From Spirochaetales bacterium (GTDB taxonomy: Bacteria > Spirochaetota > Spirochaetia > JABEVK01), in contig CANJXC010000003.1 of the NCBI GenBank assembly GCA_947478845.1, forward strand, positions 241,659 to 305,658: a stretch of 64,000 bases of DNA, read 5' to 3'. Both the position numbers and the translations under genes were made by a program. The notes under the pieces are model-generated. The model was not told the origin of the DNA and searched no databases. It worked only from the letters and a program-made list of their open reading frames with translations. Below, one piece after another: positions 16,717 to 25,542 of the stretch (positions within the stretch are counted from its first letter, which is position 1; every line of letters begins with the position of its first letter).

Positions 16717-17106
16717 ATGCCTAAGATTCTCTTTGTCAACGGGACCTTGATGCGGGGTCTTGGCCTCCACAAGAATCTCGCCGGCGCTGAGTTTCTAGGT
16801 GAGTTCGTCACAAAAGCCAAGTACCGTGTGTTCAGTATCGGCGACGTTCACCCTGGCATGTACGAAGTGAAGCAGGGTGGAGTTGCTTTCGCCGGAGAAC
16901 TGTATCGGCTCCCCGACGACGTTTGGAAGCGGGTGGAAGCCGGCGAACCTCCTCACCTGTACGATGGCCCGGTGGAACTGGAAGACGGCCGGATCGTCGA
17001 CGGAATCCTGTATCCTCGAGACAAGATTCGAAGCGAACACGTCGACATCTCTGAGTTTGGAGATTGGCGCAAGTACATGGCGAGCAAGAAGGGGAACCCA
17101 ACATGA
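16717..17106 (+). CDS. Stand-alone allophanate hydrolase C-terminal-domain-like protein
   Basis: 129 residues. It matches the C-terminal domain of allophanate hydrolase (AtzF_C, a gamma-glutamylcyclotransferase-like fold): [17 protein letters not shown] at the start, the YRVFSIG strand, [12 protein letters not shown], the [13 protein letters not shown] strand pair and the closing [11 protein letters not shown]. In allophanate hydrolases this domain acts on the product of the amidase domain. Here the amidase domain is missing and the C-domain is a gene of its own, 3 bp after the permease and overlapping the biuret-hydrolase-like gene. It may process a carbamoyl compound; generic annotation would call it GGCT-like. 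Confidence 0.75.
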   Translation: MPKILFVNGTLMRGLGLHKNLAGAEFLGEFVTKAKYRVFSIGDVHPGMYEVKQGGVAFAGELYRLPDDVWKRVEAGEPPHLYDGPVELEDGRIVDGILYPRDKIRSEHVDISEFGDWRKYMASKKGNPT

Positions 17107-17768
17107 AGAAAGAAATCGTCGCGCAGCCCTACAACCTTAAGTTTGACCCTAAGACGACTGCGCTCATCGTGATCGACATGCAACGGGATTTTGTCGAAGA
17201 AGGCGGCTTTGGAACCCTTCTTGGCAACGATGTCTCGCTCCTCCGAGCGGCGATAAAACCTTGCCAGGCGCTTCTCAAGGCCGCTCGGCAAGCCGGTCTT
17301 CGGGTTTTGCACACCCGCGAGGGTCATGATCCATCGATGTCAGATTGTGCTCCCACCAAGAAGGCCAGAGGAAACTTGAAGACTGGAATTGGCGACAGCG
17401 GACCTATGGGCCGGATTCTCATCCGGGGTGAGAAGGGCCACGGAATCATTCCAGAACTTCAACCCCTGCCCACCGAAGCCGTGATCGACAAGCCCGGCAA
17501 GGGTTCGTTCTACGGCACCGATCTTGACCTTATTTTGCGCAACTACGGCATCAGCACCCTGTTGGTTTGCGGAGTCACCACCGAAGTCTGCGTGACAACA
17601 ACAGTGCGAGAAGCCAACGACCGCGGCTATGAGTGTGTGGTCGCCTCTGACGCCGTTGCTTCGTATTTTCCCGAATACAACCGGATGGCTTTGGAAATGA
17701 TTCAGGCTCAGGGCGGGATTTTTGGCTGGGTAACCCCCTCGCAGCACATCATCGAAGCGATTTCGTAA
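17103..17768 (+). CDS. Isochorismatase-family cysteine hydrolase, biuret hydrolase-like
   Basis: 221 residues with the triad Asp25 (VIDMQRDF), Lys130 ([10 protein letters not shown]) and Cys163 ([20 protein letters not shown]). The long matching blocks [26 protein letters not shown] and [10 protein letters not shown] place it with biuret hydrolase and ureidoacrylate hydrolase rather than with true isochorismatases. Such enzymes split a terminal carbamoyl amide, releasing ammonia or carbamate. ATG 17103 overlaps the previous stop (ATGA). Its operon partners handle carbamoyl groups, so a ureido substrate such as biuret or a relative is likely, though not proved. Confidence 0.85.
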   Translation: MKKEIVAQPYNLKFDPKTTALIVIDMQRDFVEEGGFGTLLGNDVSLLRAAIKPCQALLKAARQAGLRVLHTREGHDPSMSDCAPTKKARGNLKTGIGDSGPMGRILIRGEKGHGIIPELQPLPTEAVIDKPGKGSFYGTDLDLILRNYGISTLLVCGVTTEVCVTTTVREANDRGYECVVASDAVASYFPEYNRMALEMIQAQGGIFGWVTPSQHIIEAIS

Positions 17769-17775
17769 CCGACGG

Positions 17776-18576
17776 ATGGCTGGCATACTCAGGGCCAAAG
17801 ACTACGGCGATCGTGTCTTTCGTGGCGAAGAAACTGCAACAGTGCATTCAGTTTTTGAGCGGGGATTCAACCTCGCGATGGCCGACGGCCGGCTAGTTCA
17901 CGTTGCTATCGACAAACCCTCTGAGCATTCTCAAATGGTGGGCTTCGGCGCCTGCGCGGGTGCTTGGCTTGGGCCAGAAGTGGGGAGCCGGTTTCAGGTT
18001 TCAGAATCGCGAAAGCTTTTGCAAGGCTCAAACTTGGTAATCGATTGCCGCCACGCGTTACCGTTGGAAGCCCTTGCCCTGCAAGCAACCTGCCTTTCTC
18101 AGGAGCAGTTGCGACAAATTAACAGCTCGGTGCGAATCAGGATGCAAGGCCGGGACTTGGAACATTGGCAGGTGTATTTCACCGCGATTGAGTCTCAGGT
18201 TCGGGCTTTCGCGTCCACGGGCAGGGTAGGGCACCTCGAGTCTGTGGTCGGACTAGGGCTGGGACTCACGCCTACTGGGGACGACGTTCTGGTGGGTCTT
18301 TTGGCGTCTCTGAAGAGCCGGGGTTCGCAGCACACAAAAGACCTCGAAGACCTGATGCGGGGCTACGCGGACCGAACTACCGACGTGAGTGCCGATCTGT
18401 TGAGGGCAGCGGCCGCAGGGTACTTTCCGTTTGCGCTGGTAGATCTGGCCAACTCAAAACCCGACCGTGGAGCGGGGGAAATCGAGTCTTTGGTGACGCG
18501 CATCTGCGCCATCGGGGCTACGTCGGGAATGGATACTCTGCTCGGATTTATGATGGGAATGCAGGAGGTTCATTAA
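17776..18576 (+). CDS. DUF2877 protein (YlbF/AllH-like)
   Basis: 266 residues. The conserved GLGLGLTPTGDDVLVG motif at about 155-170 and the C-terminal GATSGMDTLLGFMMG helix are the marks of DUF2877. In E. coli the homologue YlbF belongs with FdrA and YlbE to the proposed oxamate carbamoyltransferase (AllFGH). Here the three genes are in direct order DUF2877-FdrA-DUF1116 followed by carbamate kinase, the same association. It starts 7 bp after the cysteine hydrolase with a weak ribosome site, so translational coupling is likely. Confidence 0.85.
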   Translation: MAGILRAKDYGDRVFRGEETATVHSVFERGFNLAMADGRLVHVAIDKPSEHSQMVGFGACAGAWLGPEVGSRFQVSESRKLLQGSNLVIDCRHALPLEALALQATCLSQEQLRQINSSVRIRMQGRDLEHWQVYFTAIESQVRAFASTGRVGHLESVVGLGLGLTPTGDDVLVGLLASLKSRGSQHTKDLEDLMRGYADRTTDVSADLLRAAAAGYFPFALVDLANSKPDRGAGEIESLVTRICAIGATSGMDTLLGFMMGMQEVH

Positions 18577-18578
18577 CC

Positions 18579-20114
18579 ATGGAAAACACACAACACTTCC
18601 TCACAGGGTATTACCGCGACTCAGTGGCCTTGATGCAGCTCTCGTCCAAGCTCGCCGCGCAAGAGGGGATTGCTTCCGCCTCGGCGCAAATGGCTACGGC
18701 CGCCAACCTTGAACTTCTGGTGAATGCCGGTTTGCTCGACCAGGTTGTGCCCGCCCGCCCGAACGACCTGCTGCTTGTCATCCGAGCCTCGACGGCCGAG
18801 CACGGGCAAGCCGCGTTCGAGTTTGCCAAGAAGACTCTTGACGAAAAACCCTCGGGGGGCGGCCCCGAAAAACCCGAGCCGCCGCGTTCGGTTGAAATGG
18901 CACTTTCTGCGCATCCAGAAAGCAATCTGGTTCTCATCTCGACCCCGGGGGAGTTTGCCGCAGCGGAAGCGCTCAAGGCCCTAAAACAGGGGCTCAACGT
19001 GATGATCTTCAGCGACAACGTTTCTGGAGCGCAGGAGGTCATGTTAAAGACCTATGCCCGCGACCATGAACTGCTGGTGATGGGCCCCGATTGTGGAACC
19101 TCCCTTATTGGTGGAGTTCCGTTGGCGTTTGCCAATGTAGTGGCCGCGGGGGCCATCGGTGTCGTGGGGGCTTCCGGTACGGGCATTCAGCAAGTCACTT
19201 GCCTCGTGGATGCGCTGGGCGAGGGGATCTCTCACGCTATTGGTACTGGTGGTCACGACCTGAGTGAAGAGGTTGGCGGGATCACGATGCTCTCAGCCTT
19301 GGATTTGCTGGCCCATGACAACAACACGGAAGTGATTGTTTTACTTTCCAAACCCCCGGCTAGGTCGGTGGCGTTGAAGATCATCGCTGCGGCCAAGCTT
19401 GTGCCCAAGAAGGTTGTGATCTGTTTCCTGGGGGCAGTCGAACAACTCGATGGAAGCAACCTCTCGTACGCTCGCACCTTGGAAGAGGCGGCCATGCTTG
19501 CTGTGGGTCTGCTTCGCCCCTCACGAAAGCTATCCCTCACCGGCCGCCTGGTGAGGGAAAAAAATCAGCTCGACCCCCATCGCACCAAAGGCTTTGTACG
19601 GGGCCTTTATACCGGTGGTACCTTCTGCTACGAAGCGCAAATCCTGCTTCAGTCTGCCCTTGGTGAGGTGTATTCCAATATTCCTACCAAGGGTGTCAAA
19701 AAACTTCCTGACCTTTGGACAAGCGTGGGCCATACCATCCTCGACTTGGGCGACGATGTTTTCACCCGGGGCAAGCCGCATCCGATGATCGACCCCTCCA
19801 CCCGTAATGAAAGGCTTCTCAAAGAGGCCCTTGACCCCCAAACCGGACTTATCTTTTTTGATCTGGTGCTGGGTTACGGAGCTCACGAAGACCCCGCGGC
19901 CGGTCTTGTCGAGGTGATCCGCCAGGCACGTGAATCGGCCCACAAAGGCGGCCGGAGACTCGAGTTCGTGGGCTTTATTTGTGGCACGACGAAGGACCCC
20001 CAGGGCTTCGAAAAACAGGCTTCCACCCTCCGTGGCGCGGGTGTGATTTTAGCGCAAAGCAATGCCCACGCCGCCGAGATGGTGCAATACCTCGTTACCG
20101 GGAGGCTTTTGTGA
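18579..20114 (+). CDS. fdrA: FdrA-like acyl-CoA synthetase-fold protein (AllF-like)
   Basis: 511 residues, the full FdrA length. It has a Rossmann-like succinyl-CoA-synthetase-alpha fold: LVLISTPGEFAAAEALKAL, then MGPDCGTSLIGGVPLAFAN and GVVGASGTGIQQVTCLVD, and a second half with GLYTGGTFCYEAQ and LVLGYGAH. In E. coli FdrA is one of the three proteins assigned to oxamate carbamoyltransferase, which phosphorolyses oxalurate to oxamate and carbamoyl phosphate. ATG 18579 follows GGAGG. Its TGA overlaps the GTG of DUF1116 by 4 bp. Confidence 0.9.
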   Translation: MENTQHFLTGYYRDSVALMQLSSKLAAQEGIASASAQMATAANLELLVNAGLLDQVVPARPNDLLLVIRASTAEHGQAAFEFAKKTLDEKPSGGGPEKPEPPRSVEMALSAHPESNLVLISTPGEFAAAEALKALKQGLNVMIFSDNVSGAQEVMLKTYARDHELLVMGPDCGTSLIGGVPLAFANVVAAGAIGVVGASGTGIQQVTCLVDALGEGISHAIGTGGHDLSEEVGGITMLSALDLLAHDNNTEVIVLLSKPPARSVALKIIAAAKLVPKKVVICFLGAVEQLDGSNLSYARTLEEAAMLAVGLLRPSRKLSLTGRLVREKNQLDPHRTKGFVRGLYTGGTFCYEAQILLQSALGEVYSNIPTKGVKKLPDLWTSVGHTILDLGDDVFTRGKPHPMIDPSTRNERLLKEALDPQTGLIFFDLVLGYGAHEDPAAGLVEVIRQARESAHKGGRRLEFVGFICGTTKDPQGFEKQASTLRGAGVILAQSNAHAAEMVQYLVTGRLL

Positions 20115-21523
20115 ACAACTTTCTTACCAGCAAAACGCAAGTCATCAACATCGGTTTGGCTTCGTTTTCCCCCCCTATCCGGTCGCACGGCGGCACCTCG
20201 GTTGACCTGGAGTGGCGTCCGCCGGCCGAAGGCAACAGTGCTTCGGGATTGGCGTTGGCCCAGCTGATGAGCGACGGCAAGATCAATGCTGCCAACCAAG
20301 TGGCTTTGGAGCGTTACCAGGCGGCTCAGCCTATCCTCGTCGGAGTTGGGGTGGCTCGAGAAGAGCTCAAAGGTCTCGGGCCCCGTATGCTACTGCACTC
20401 CGGACCTCCCATCGCCTGGGAAAATATGTGCGGCCCGCAAAAGGGTGCGGTGCTCGGCGCCATTGTTTTTGAAGGTTGGGCCAGCACGCTCCTAGAAGCC
20501 GAAAGTTTAGTGGCCCACGGGGAGGTGAAACTCGACGCCTGCAACCACCACAGCGCAGTTGGTCCCATGGCCGGCATCATTAGTCCTTCCATGCCTGTGT
20601 GGATCATCGAGAACACCACGCACGGCAACCGCTCCTACTGCAACATGAACGAAGGGCTGGGCAAGGTGCTTCGTTTCGGCGCCAACGGCCCCGAGGTCAT
20701 TGAACGCCTGGTTTGGATGCGTGAGGTGCTCGGCCCCACAGTGAAATCCATCTTGCAACACCTGGGCCCGGTTGCTCTGGGGCCCCTGATAGCGCAGGCC
20801 CTGCACATGGGCGACGAGGTTCACAACCGCAATGCGGCAGCCAGTGGCCTTTTCTTCAAAAAGCTCACCCTCGCAGGCCTTGAAATCCTTGCCAAATTGG
20901 ACGCCAGAAAACTAAAAGATACCCTGGCCTTCATTGCCGCCAACGATCACTTTTTCCTGAACCTTTCCATGGCGGCCTGCAAAGTGATGCTCGAAGCCGC
21001 CGATGGTGTCGAGAACTCCACGATGGTAACCGTCATGGCCCGCAATGGCGTCGATTTTGGCATCCAGATTTCTGGCCTCAAGGGGCGCTGGTTCACCGCT
21101 CCAGCACCCTTTGTCGAGGGGCTGTTTTTCTCCGGCTACAGCCAGCTCGATGCCGCCCGCGACCTAGGTGACAGCGCCATCACCGAAACCGCAGGTGTGG
21201 GCGGCTTCTCGATGGCTGCCTCTCCCGCCATTGTTCAGTTTGTCGGGGGAACCCCCGCAGACGCCCTTGCCAACACGCGAAGAATGTTGCAAATCACGCT
21301 CGGTCAAAACTCTGCCTTTACCTTGCCGGCGCTCAACTTTGGGGGTTGCCCGGCGGGGATCGATGTTCGAAAGGTGGTCGACTCTTCCATCCTTCCGGTG
21401 ATCAACACCGGAATTGCCCACAAGCTTGCGGGCATAGGACAAATCGGAGCAGGCATTACCCACGCCCCGCTTTCCTGCTTTGTGAAGGCAGTCGAGGCCT
21501 TGGCCCTCAAAGGAGTGAACTAA
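20111..21523 (+). CDS. DUF1116 protein (YlbE/AllG-like)
   Basis: 470 residues. GTG 20111 is used because it overlaps the fdrA stop (GTGA) after GGGAGG; the frame is open 132 bp upstream inside fdrA but without similarity. The DUF1116 blocks are clear: the SDGKINAANQVALERYQAAQPILVGV start, HHSAVGPMAGIISPSMPV, MNEGLGKVLRFGA and the C-terminal NTGIAHKLAGIGQIGAGI. The family is the partner of FdrA; in E. coli YlbE is part of the oxamate carbamoyltransferase. It is presumed to form a complex with FdrA and DUF2877. Confidence 0.9.
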   Translation: MNNFLTSKTQVINIGLASFSPPIRSHGGTSVDLEWRPPAEGNSASGLALAQLMSDGKINAANQVALERYQAAQPILVGVGVAREELKGLGPRMLLHSGPPIAWENMCGPQKGAVLGAIVFEGWASTLLEAESLVAHGEVKLDACNHHSAVGPMAGIISPSMPVWIIENTTHGNRSYCNMNEGLGKVLRFGANGPEVIERLVWMREVLGPTVKSILQHLGPVALGPLIAQALHMGDEVHNRNAAASGLFFKKLTLAGLEILAKLDARKLKDTLAFIAANDHFFLNLSMAACKVMLEAADGVENSTMVTVMARNGVDFGIQISGLKGRWFTAPAPFVEGLFFSGYSQLDAARDLGDSAITETAGVGGFSMAASPAIVQFVGGTPADALANTRRMLQITLGQNSAFTLPALNFGGCPAGIDVRKVVDSSILPVINTGIAHKLAGIGQIGAGITHAPLSCFVKAVEALALKGVN

Positions 21524-21524
21524 A

Positions 21525-22499
21525 ATGGCAGGAAGCAAAATTGTCGTTATCGCTGTTGGAGGAAATGCCCTCATTAAGGACGCCAACAGGAACTCGATCG
21601 CCGACCAGTTTGAGGCGGCCGAACAGACCGCAAAAATGGTGGTGCGTCTGGTCAAAGAGGGCTGGCGAGTTGTACTGACCCACGGCAACGGACCACAGGT
21701 AGGCTTTGCCCTGCGCCGCTCGGAGTTGGCCGCCAAAGAGCTGGCGCCGGTGCCCATGGACTACGCCATAGCCAACACGCAGGGAACCATTGGCTATATG
21801 TTTCAAAAGGCTTTCTACGAAGCATTTGCCCAAGAAGGGATGGACGTGCCCGTCGCAACAGTGATCACGCAAACCATCGTAAGCAAGGATGACGTTGCGT
21901 TTCTCAACCCATCCAAGCCCATTGGCGCGTTTTACGAAGAGGAAGTGGCCAAACACCTGGCCCAGGAGATGGGCTGGACGGTCATGGAAGATTCGGGACG
22001 CGGTTGGCGGCGTTGTGTTCCTTCTCCCGCCCCGCTCGAACTCGTCGAGTTCAGACAAATCAAGAAACTCTCCGAGGACGGCTACCTCGTCATTGCCTGC
22101 GGAGGCGGAGGTATGCCTGTTGTGCGCGAGGGTAAGGTGCTAAAAGGCATTGAAGGCGTCATCGACAAAGACCTTACCTCTGCCCTTTTGGCCAGCCTGC
22201 TCAAAGCCGATTACTTAGTGATTCCAACAGCTGGTGGCGATGGCATCGCTCTTGATTTTGGTAAACCCACCGAGCGACGCCTCGCCAAACTGACCTTTGC
22301 GGAGGCGAAACAACGCTGCGAGGCAGGTTATTTTGCCAAAGGAAGCATGCTCGAAAAGGTCATGGCCACCGTAAAATACACCGGAAATTACCCCGAGGGC
22401 ACAGCAATCATCACAACCTTAGACCGCATGCTCGAGGCTATTCGAGGAGACGCCGGTACACAAATTAGCCAGCGAATCGCAGAGACAATCTCGCGCTGA
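21525..22499 (+). CDS. arcC: Carbamate kinase
   Basis: 324 residues of the amino-acid-kinase fold. The start IVVIAVGGNALIKDAN, THGNGPQVGFALRRSE, the RRCVPSPAPL segment, VIACGGGGMPVV and GVIDKDLTSALLA are all typical of carbamate kinase. It converts carbamoyl phosphate and ADP to ATP, ammonia and carbon dioxide. Coming right after the FdrA/DUF1116 pair it matches E. coli YbcF (AllK) in role: it turns carbamoyl phosphate from ureide breakdown into ATP. ATG 21525 follows 1 bp after the DUF1116 stop. Confidence 0.93.
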   Translation: MAGSKIVVIAVGGNALIKDANRNSIADQFEAAEQTAKMVVRLVKEGWRVVLTHGNGPQVGFALRRSELAAKELAPVPMDYAIANTQGTIGYMFQKAFYEAFAQEGMDVPVATVITQTIVSKDDVAFLNPSKPIGAFYEEEVAKHLAQEMGWTVMEDSGRGWRRCVPSPAPLELVEFRQIKKLSEDGYLVIACGGGGMPVVREGKVLKGIEGVIDKDLTSALLASLLKADYLVIPTAGGDGIALDFGKPTERRLAKLTFAEAKQRCEAGYFAKGSMLEKVMATVKYTGNYPEGTAIITTLDRMLEAIRGDAGTQISQRIAETISR

Positions 22500-22516
22500 C
22501 GCATTAATATGGACGG

Positions 22517-24547
22517 GTGAAATACCAAAAGTCTGACCTAGTTCTTATTGTTGCTCACTCCACGGTTCGTGCCCACGACCTCTTGGAGCCATTGGAGGAG
22601 CTGAATCTGCGCCACGAGTTCCGAACAGCTTCGCAAGTGCACGAAGTCGACCCTGCAAACTACGCAGCGTTGTGGCTGATGGCTGGCCCCAATCCGCATC
22701 CAGAAGTGCTCAGCCCTGAACTTTCTGAGTTGGCGCAAGGGTTCTTGACGGCGGGTTTGGGGGTTTTTGCAGAGTTTGTCAGAGGGTTTGTCCCTTTGGG
22801 CGCTGAGGGGAAACTGCGCCGAGCCGGAGCTGCCCGAGTGGTTGTCGGCGAGGGTTTTGGGGGAGCAGGCGCCCTTCCCCGCGACAGAATTCTCGTAGCC
22901 CACGATGCCCTCACGTTGGAGATTCCCAAAAAACACCTTGTGTTTGCTAGCTTCGAAGACGTCGTCGGTACGAACCGAGTTCTCTCTCGCCATGGTACCC
23001 CTTGGCCCGCCTTAGTTGGCGGGGAGGCTGTCGGTAAATGGGTCTGGTCGGCCTTTAGGTTATCTGACTTTGTCCACAGGCAGTTTTCGCCTCAGGTTTG
23101 GTGGCGTGCTCTGGTACGGGACGTTCTTCGCTGGCTGCTTTCACCCGAGGCCCGGGAGCGAACTGAGGCCCACAGCATTCCTGTGGCCGTTTGGACAGAA
23201 CCCAGGACTTGGGCGCCCGGAACGCTGGAAGTGGTGGTGAATACGCTCCCGGGGGCGCAGGTTACAGCGATAGGCTTGGAGTTCCAGGAACAGACCCTAG
23301 GACACTTTGTGGCAACAGCGCACGCAGCAGGGACTTGGTCGGTCAAAGTTACCAGAGACAACCGATCCCGCAACCACCGTGTGACCTCAGAAGGTGGCGA
23401 CCGTATGCGTGCCTATCGCCGGTCTCTGGACAGAAGTTTGGGCTGGTTTGAACATTCAGGCGTGCTCTTGGCTGCAGACGGGTCGCTGGGAGTTGCCCAG
23501 TGGATTTCAGGCCCCGATGGAGAGGGCAAACGCATCCCCTTCGGTAAAGAGCAGATGTTCGACCCCGGCCGAGCCGACTCCCTGTTTCAATCGGGGCTGG
23601 CCTTTCTTCAGTACGGAACCCTGGCTTCAGATCCACGGCACCGGTCGATAGGCCGCAACATCCTCCTTCGTGTTCTTGAGTTCCAAAGGCTTTCCCCCGA
23701 CGACGAGTTCGGGGGCCTGTGGTTTACCCGGGGCCGCTCCGGGCCTCCTTACGAACAGGATGAGGCCATGGCCATTCTTTTTTCCCTCGCGGCCTGGAAC
23801 GATACGGGTGAGAGCCTCTTCCTCGAGCGGGGCATGCTCGCGGCCCGCAAGAGTCTGGACTTATTCGGCTTAGGGACTTCTGCCAGCTCCAAGGCCACTA
23901 ACGACACCGAGCACCCTAGCGTCAGGGGCCAAATGTATGCGGCTTGGTTGGCAGTGTTTCTCGCTACCGGCGAAACTCAGTACCGAGACCAAGCGCTCGC
24001 TGGCCTTCTGAACATGCGCGAACGTTGGAAAGTAGTCCAAAAGACGACTATTTCGCAGACCTCTGAGGCCGCACGTTGGTTGCTCCCCCTAGCGTTGGCT
24101 TGCCGTTGTTCGGACAACCCGGTTTTTCGTGAGGAATTGGCGACAACGGCAGCCTACTTGCGCTCCCGAAGAGCCCCCTGTGGTGCCATCCGGGAGGAGT
24201 GCCACAACCCTGAGGGCAGTCACGACAACACGGAACCCTTAAGTGACCAACTGTACACGACGGGGTGGGGTGCCTTAAACCTGTTGACCGCTTACAGGTT
24301 CACTGGCGAAAAAGTTTACTTGGAAGATTTTGAGATTCTCATGGATTATCTGGTTCGCATCCAGTGTCGCACCGAAGACCGCAGCCTCTACGGTGGATGG
24401 ACCCGCTGCTTCGACTTTAACCTGTGGGAAAGCCATGGTTCCAATGCCGACCTCGGGAGTGCTTGGTGCCTGGAGACCGGTTGGTGCAACGCCATCATCG
24501 CGCTCGCTCTGGCTGGCTACTTAAAAGAGCGTACTGAGAAAGCTTGA
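22517..24547 (+). CDS. Unknown 676-residue cytoplasmic protein with possible alpha-helical toroid C-domain
   Basis: Not recognised as a named family. Residues 1-150 have an alternating alpha/beta pattern recalling an amidotransferase-like (ThuA-like) domain: SDLVLIVAHSTVRAHDLLEPL, then YAALWLMAGPNPHP. The centre is beta-rich, and residues about 350-676 are helical repeats with D-E-A-A, W-G-A-L-N-L and W-C-x-E-T-G-W-C segments, recalling six-hairpin (alpha/alpha)6 glycosidases. No signal peptide is seen. It starts with GTG 22517 without a clear ribosome site, 17 bp after carbamate kinase, and ends the ureide gene run. A link to that pathway is by position only. Confidence 0.6.
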   Translation: MKYQKSDLVLIVAHSTVRAHDLLEPLEELNLRHEFRTASQVHEVDPANYAALWLMAGPNPHPEVLSPELSELAQGFLTAGLGVFAEFVRGFVPLGAEGKLRRAGAARVVVGEGFGGAGALPRDRILVAHDALTLEIPKKHLVFASFEDVVGTNRVLSRHGTPWPALVGGEAVGKWVWSAFRLSDFVHRQFSPQVWWRALVRDVLRWLLSPEARERTEAHSIPVAVWTEPRTWAPGTLEVVVNTLPGAQVTAIGLEFQEQTLGHFVATAHAAGTWSVKVTRDNRSRNHRVTSEGGDRMRAYRRSLDRSLGWFEHSGVLLAADGSLGVAQWISGPDGEGKRIPFGKEQMFDPGRADSLFQSGLAFLQYGTLASDPRHRSIGRNILLRVLEFQRLSPDDEFGGLWFTRGRSGPPYEQDEAMAILFSLAAWNDTGESLFLERGMLAARKSLDLFGLGTSASSKATNDTEHPSVRGQMYAAWLAVFLATGETQYRDQALAGLLNMRERWKVVQKTTISQTSEAARWLLPLALACRCSDNPVFREELATTAAYLRSRRAPCGAIREECHNPEGSHDNTEPLSDQLYTTGWGALNLLTAYRFTGEKVYLEDFEILMDYLVRIQCRTEDRSLYGGWTRCFDFNLWESHGSNADLGSAWCLETGWCNAIIALALAGYLKERTEKA

Positions 24548-24605
24548 CAATCGGTGGGCAATCGATTCGGGCCTAGTTTATAGTTCCCTTTAGGCAGGCG
24601 TCGCA

Positions 24606-25526
24606 GTGAACAACCTTTATGTGATTGGCAGTCTTAACATGGACCTCGTGGGCAGGTCGCCCCGCTTCGTAGAACCGGGTGAAACCCTCATGGGTGGTAC
24701 CTTCGGCCAATACCCCGGTGGCAAGGGGGCCAACCAAGCGGTTGCTTTGGCGCGCCTGGGCGGCAAGCCCCTTCTCATCGGGGCCCTCGGCGATGACACG
24801 TTTGGACGCGCCTACCGGGAAATCCTTGGCGCGGAAGGCATTGATGATCGCAACATCGTCACCAAGAAAGGGTCTGCCACCGGTGTGGCCATGATAGAGG
24901 TAGCGGAAACCGGTGAAAACCGCATCCTTGTCCTTCCCGGGGCCAACACCCAGTTGACTCCAGAAGATGTACTACCTGCCCTGGCAAAGCTCCAGCCAGG
25001 AGATCTGGTTCTGATGCAACTCGAAATTGCACTGGCGACGGTCATCGCCCTCATTCCCGCCATCCATGCGCGGGGGGGGCGGGTTATTCTCGACCCCGCG
25101 CCTGCGGCAGTGCTACCGAAGTTGGTATTGCAAAACGTGGACATTATGACTCCGAATCAAACCGAGGCTCAGTTGATGGCAGGGATCACTTCGGCAGAGG
25201 CTCTTGCGGTAGATTTGACTCCGGCAAGGGTTTTGTGTGACCTAGGAATTCCAGTTGTGGTGCAGAAAGCGGGCCGCCATGGCGCCTGGTGGGTGCAAAA
25301 GGGCCTGGAAAAGCAGTTTCCCGCCTTTCCCGTGACGGTGGTTGATACTACGGCGGCGGGTGATACCTTTAACGCAGGCTTGGCCCTTGCTCTCGCCCAG
25401 GGGAAACCCCTAGAAGAAGCCATGACTTGGGCCAACGCCGCGGCCGCACTTTCCACCACCAAACACGGCGCCCAAGCGGGGATGCCAACTTGGAACGAAG
25501 TTCAGAACTTCCTTGCGCAACGCTGA
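24606..25526 (+). CDS. rbsK: Ribokinase (PfkB family)
   Basis: 306 residues. VIGSLNMDLVGRSPRFVEPGETL and YPGGKGANQAVALARLGG are the ribokinase N-terminal signature; VVDTTAAGDTFNAGLALAL holds the catalytic Asp and anion hole. It phosphorylates ribose, or a closely related pentose, with ATP. GTG 24606 lies 58 bp after the unknown gene with a poor ribosome site. It could be the last gene of the ureide operon (ribose from nucleoside breakdown would fit the nucleobase permease) or have its own promoter. Converges with the MFS gene, stops 7 bp apart. Confidence 0.9.
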   Translation: MNNLYVIGSLNMDLVGRSPRFVEPGETLMGGTFGQYPGGKGANQAVALARLGGKPLLIGALGDDTFGRAYREILGAEGIDDRNIVTKKGSATGVAMIEVAETGENRILVLPGANTQLTPEDVLPALAKLQPGDLVLMQLEIALATVIALIPAIHARGGRVILDPAPAAVLPKLVLQNVDIMTPNQTEAQLMAGITSAEALAVDLTPARVLCDLGIPVVVQKAGRHGAWWVQKGLEKQFPAFPVTVVDTTAAGDTFNAGLALALAQGKPLEEAMTWANAAAALSTTKHGAQAGMPTWNEVQNFLAQR

Positions 25527-25542
25527 AGTCATTTATTCAGCG
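25521..25542. terminator. Hairpin between converging rbsK and MFS genes
   Basis: A perfect 7-bp stem CGCTGAA/TTCAGCG with an 8-base loop spans both stop codons. There is no clear T tract on either side, so termination is uncertain; it may protect both 3' ends. Confidence 0.4.

Noticed and set aside
17103-17768. True isochorismatase or nicotinamidase
   Set aside because: The conserved blocks [17 protein letters not shown] and [10 protein letters not shown] match biuret/ureidoacrylate hydrolases instead, and the operon is about carbamoyl groups.
24541-24605. Promoter for rbsK using TTGACA at 24544
   Set aside because: No -10 at 16-18 bp; the only TATAGT is 29 bp away, so read-through from the upstream operon is as likely.
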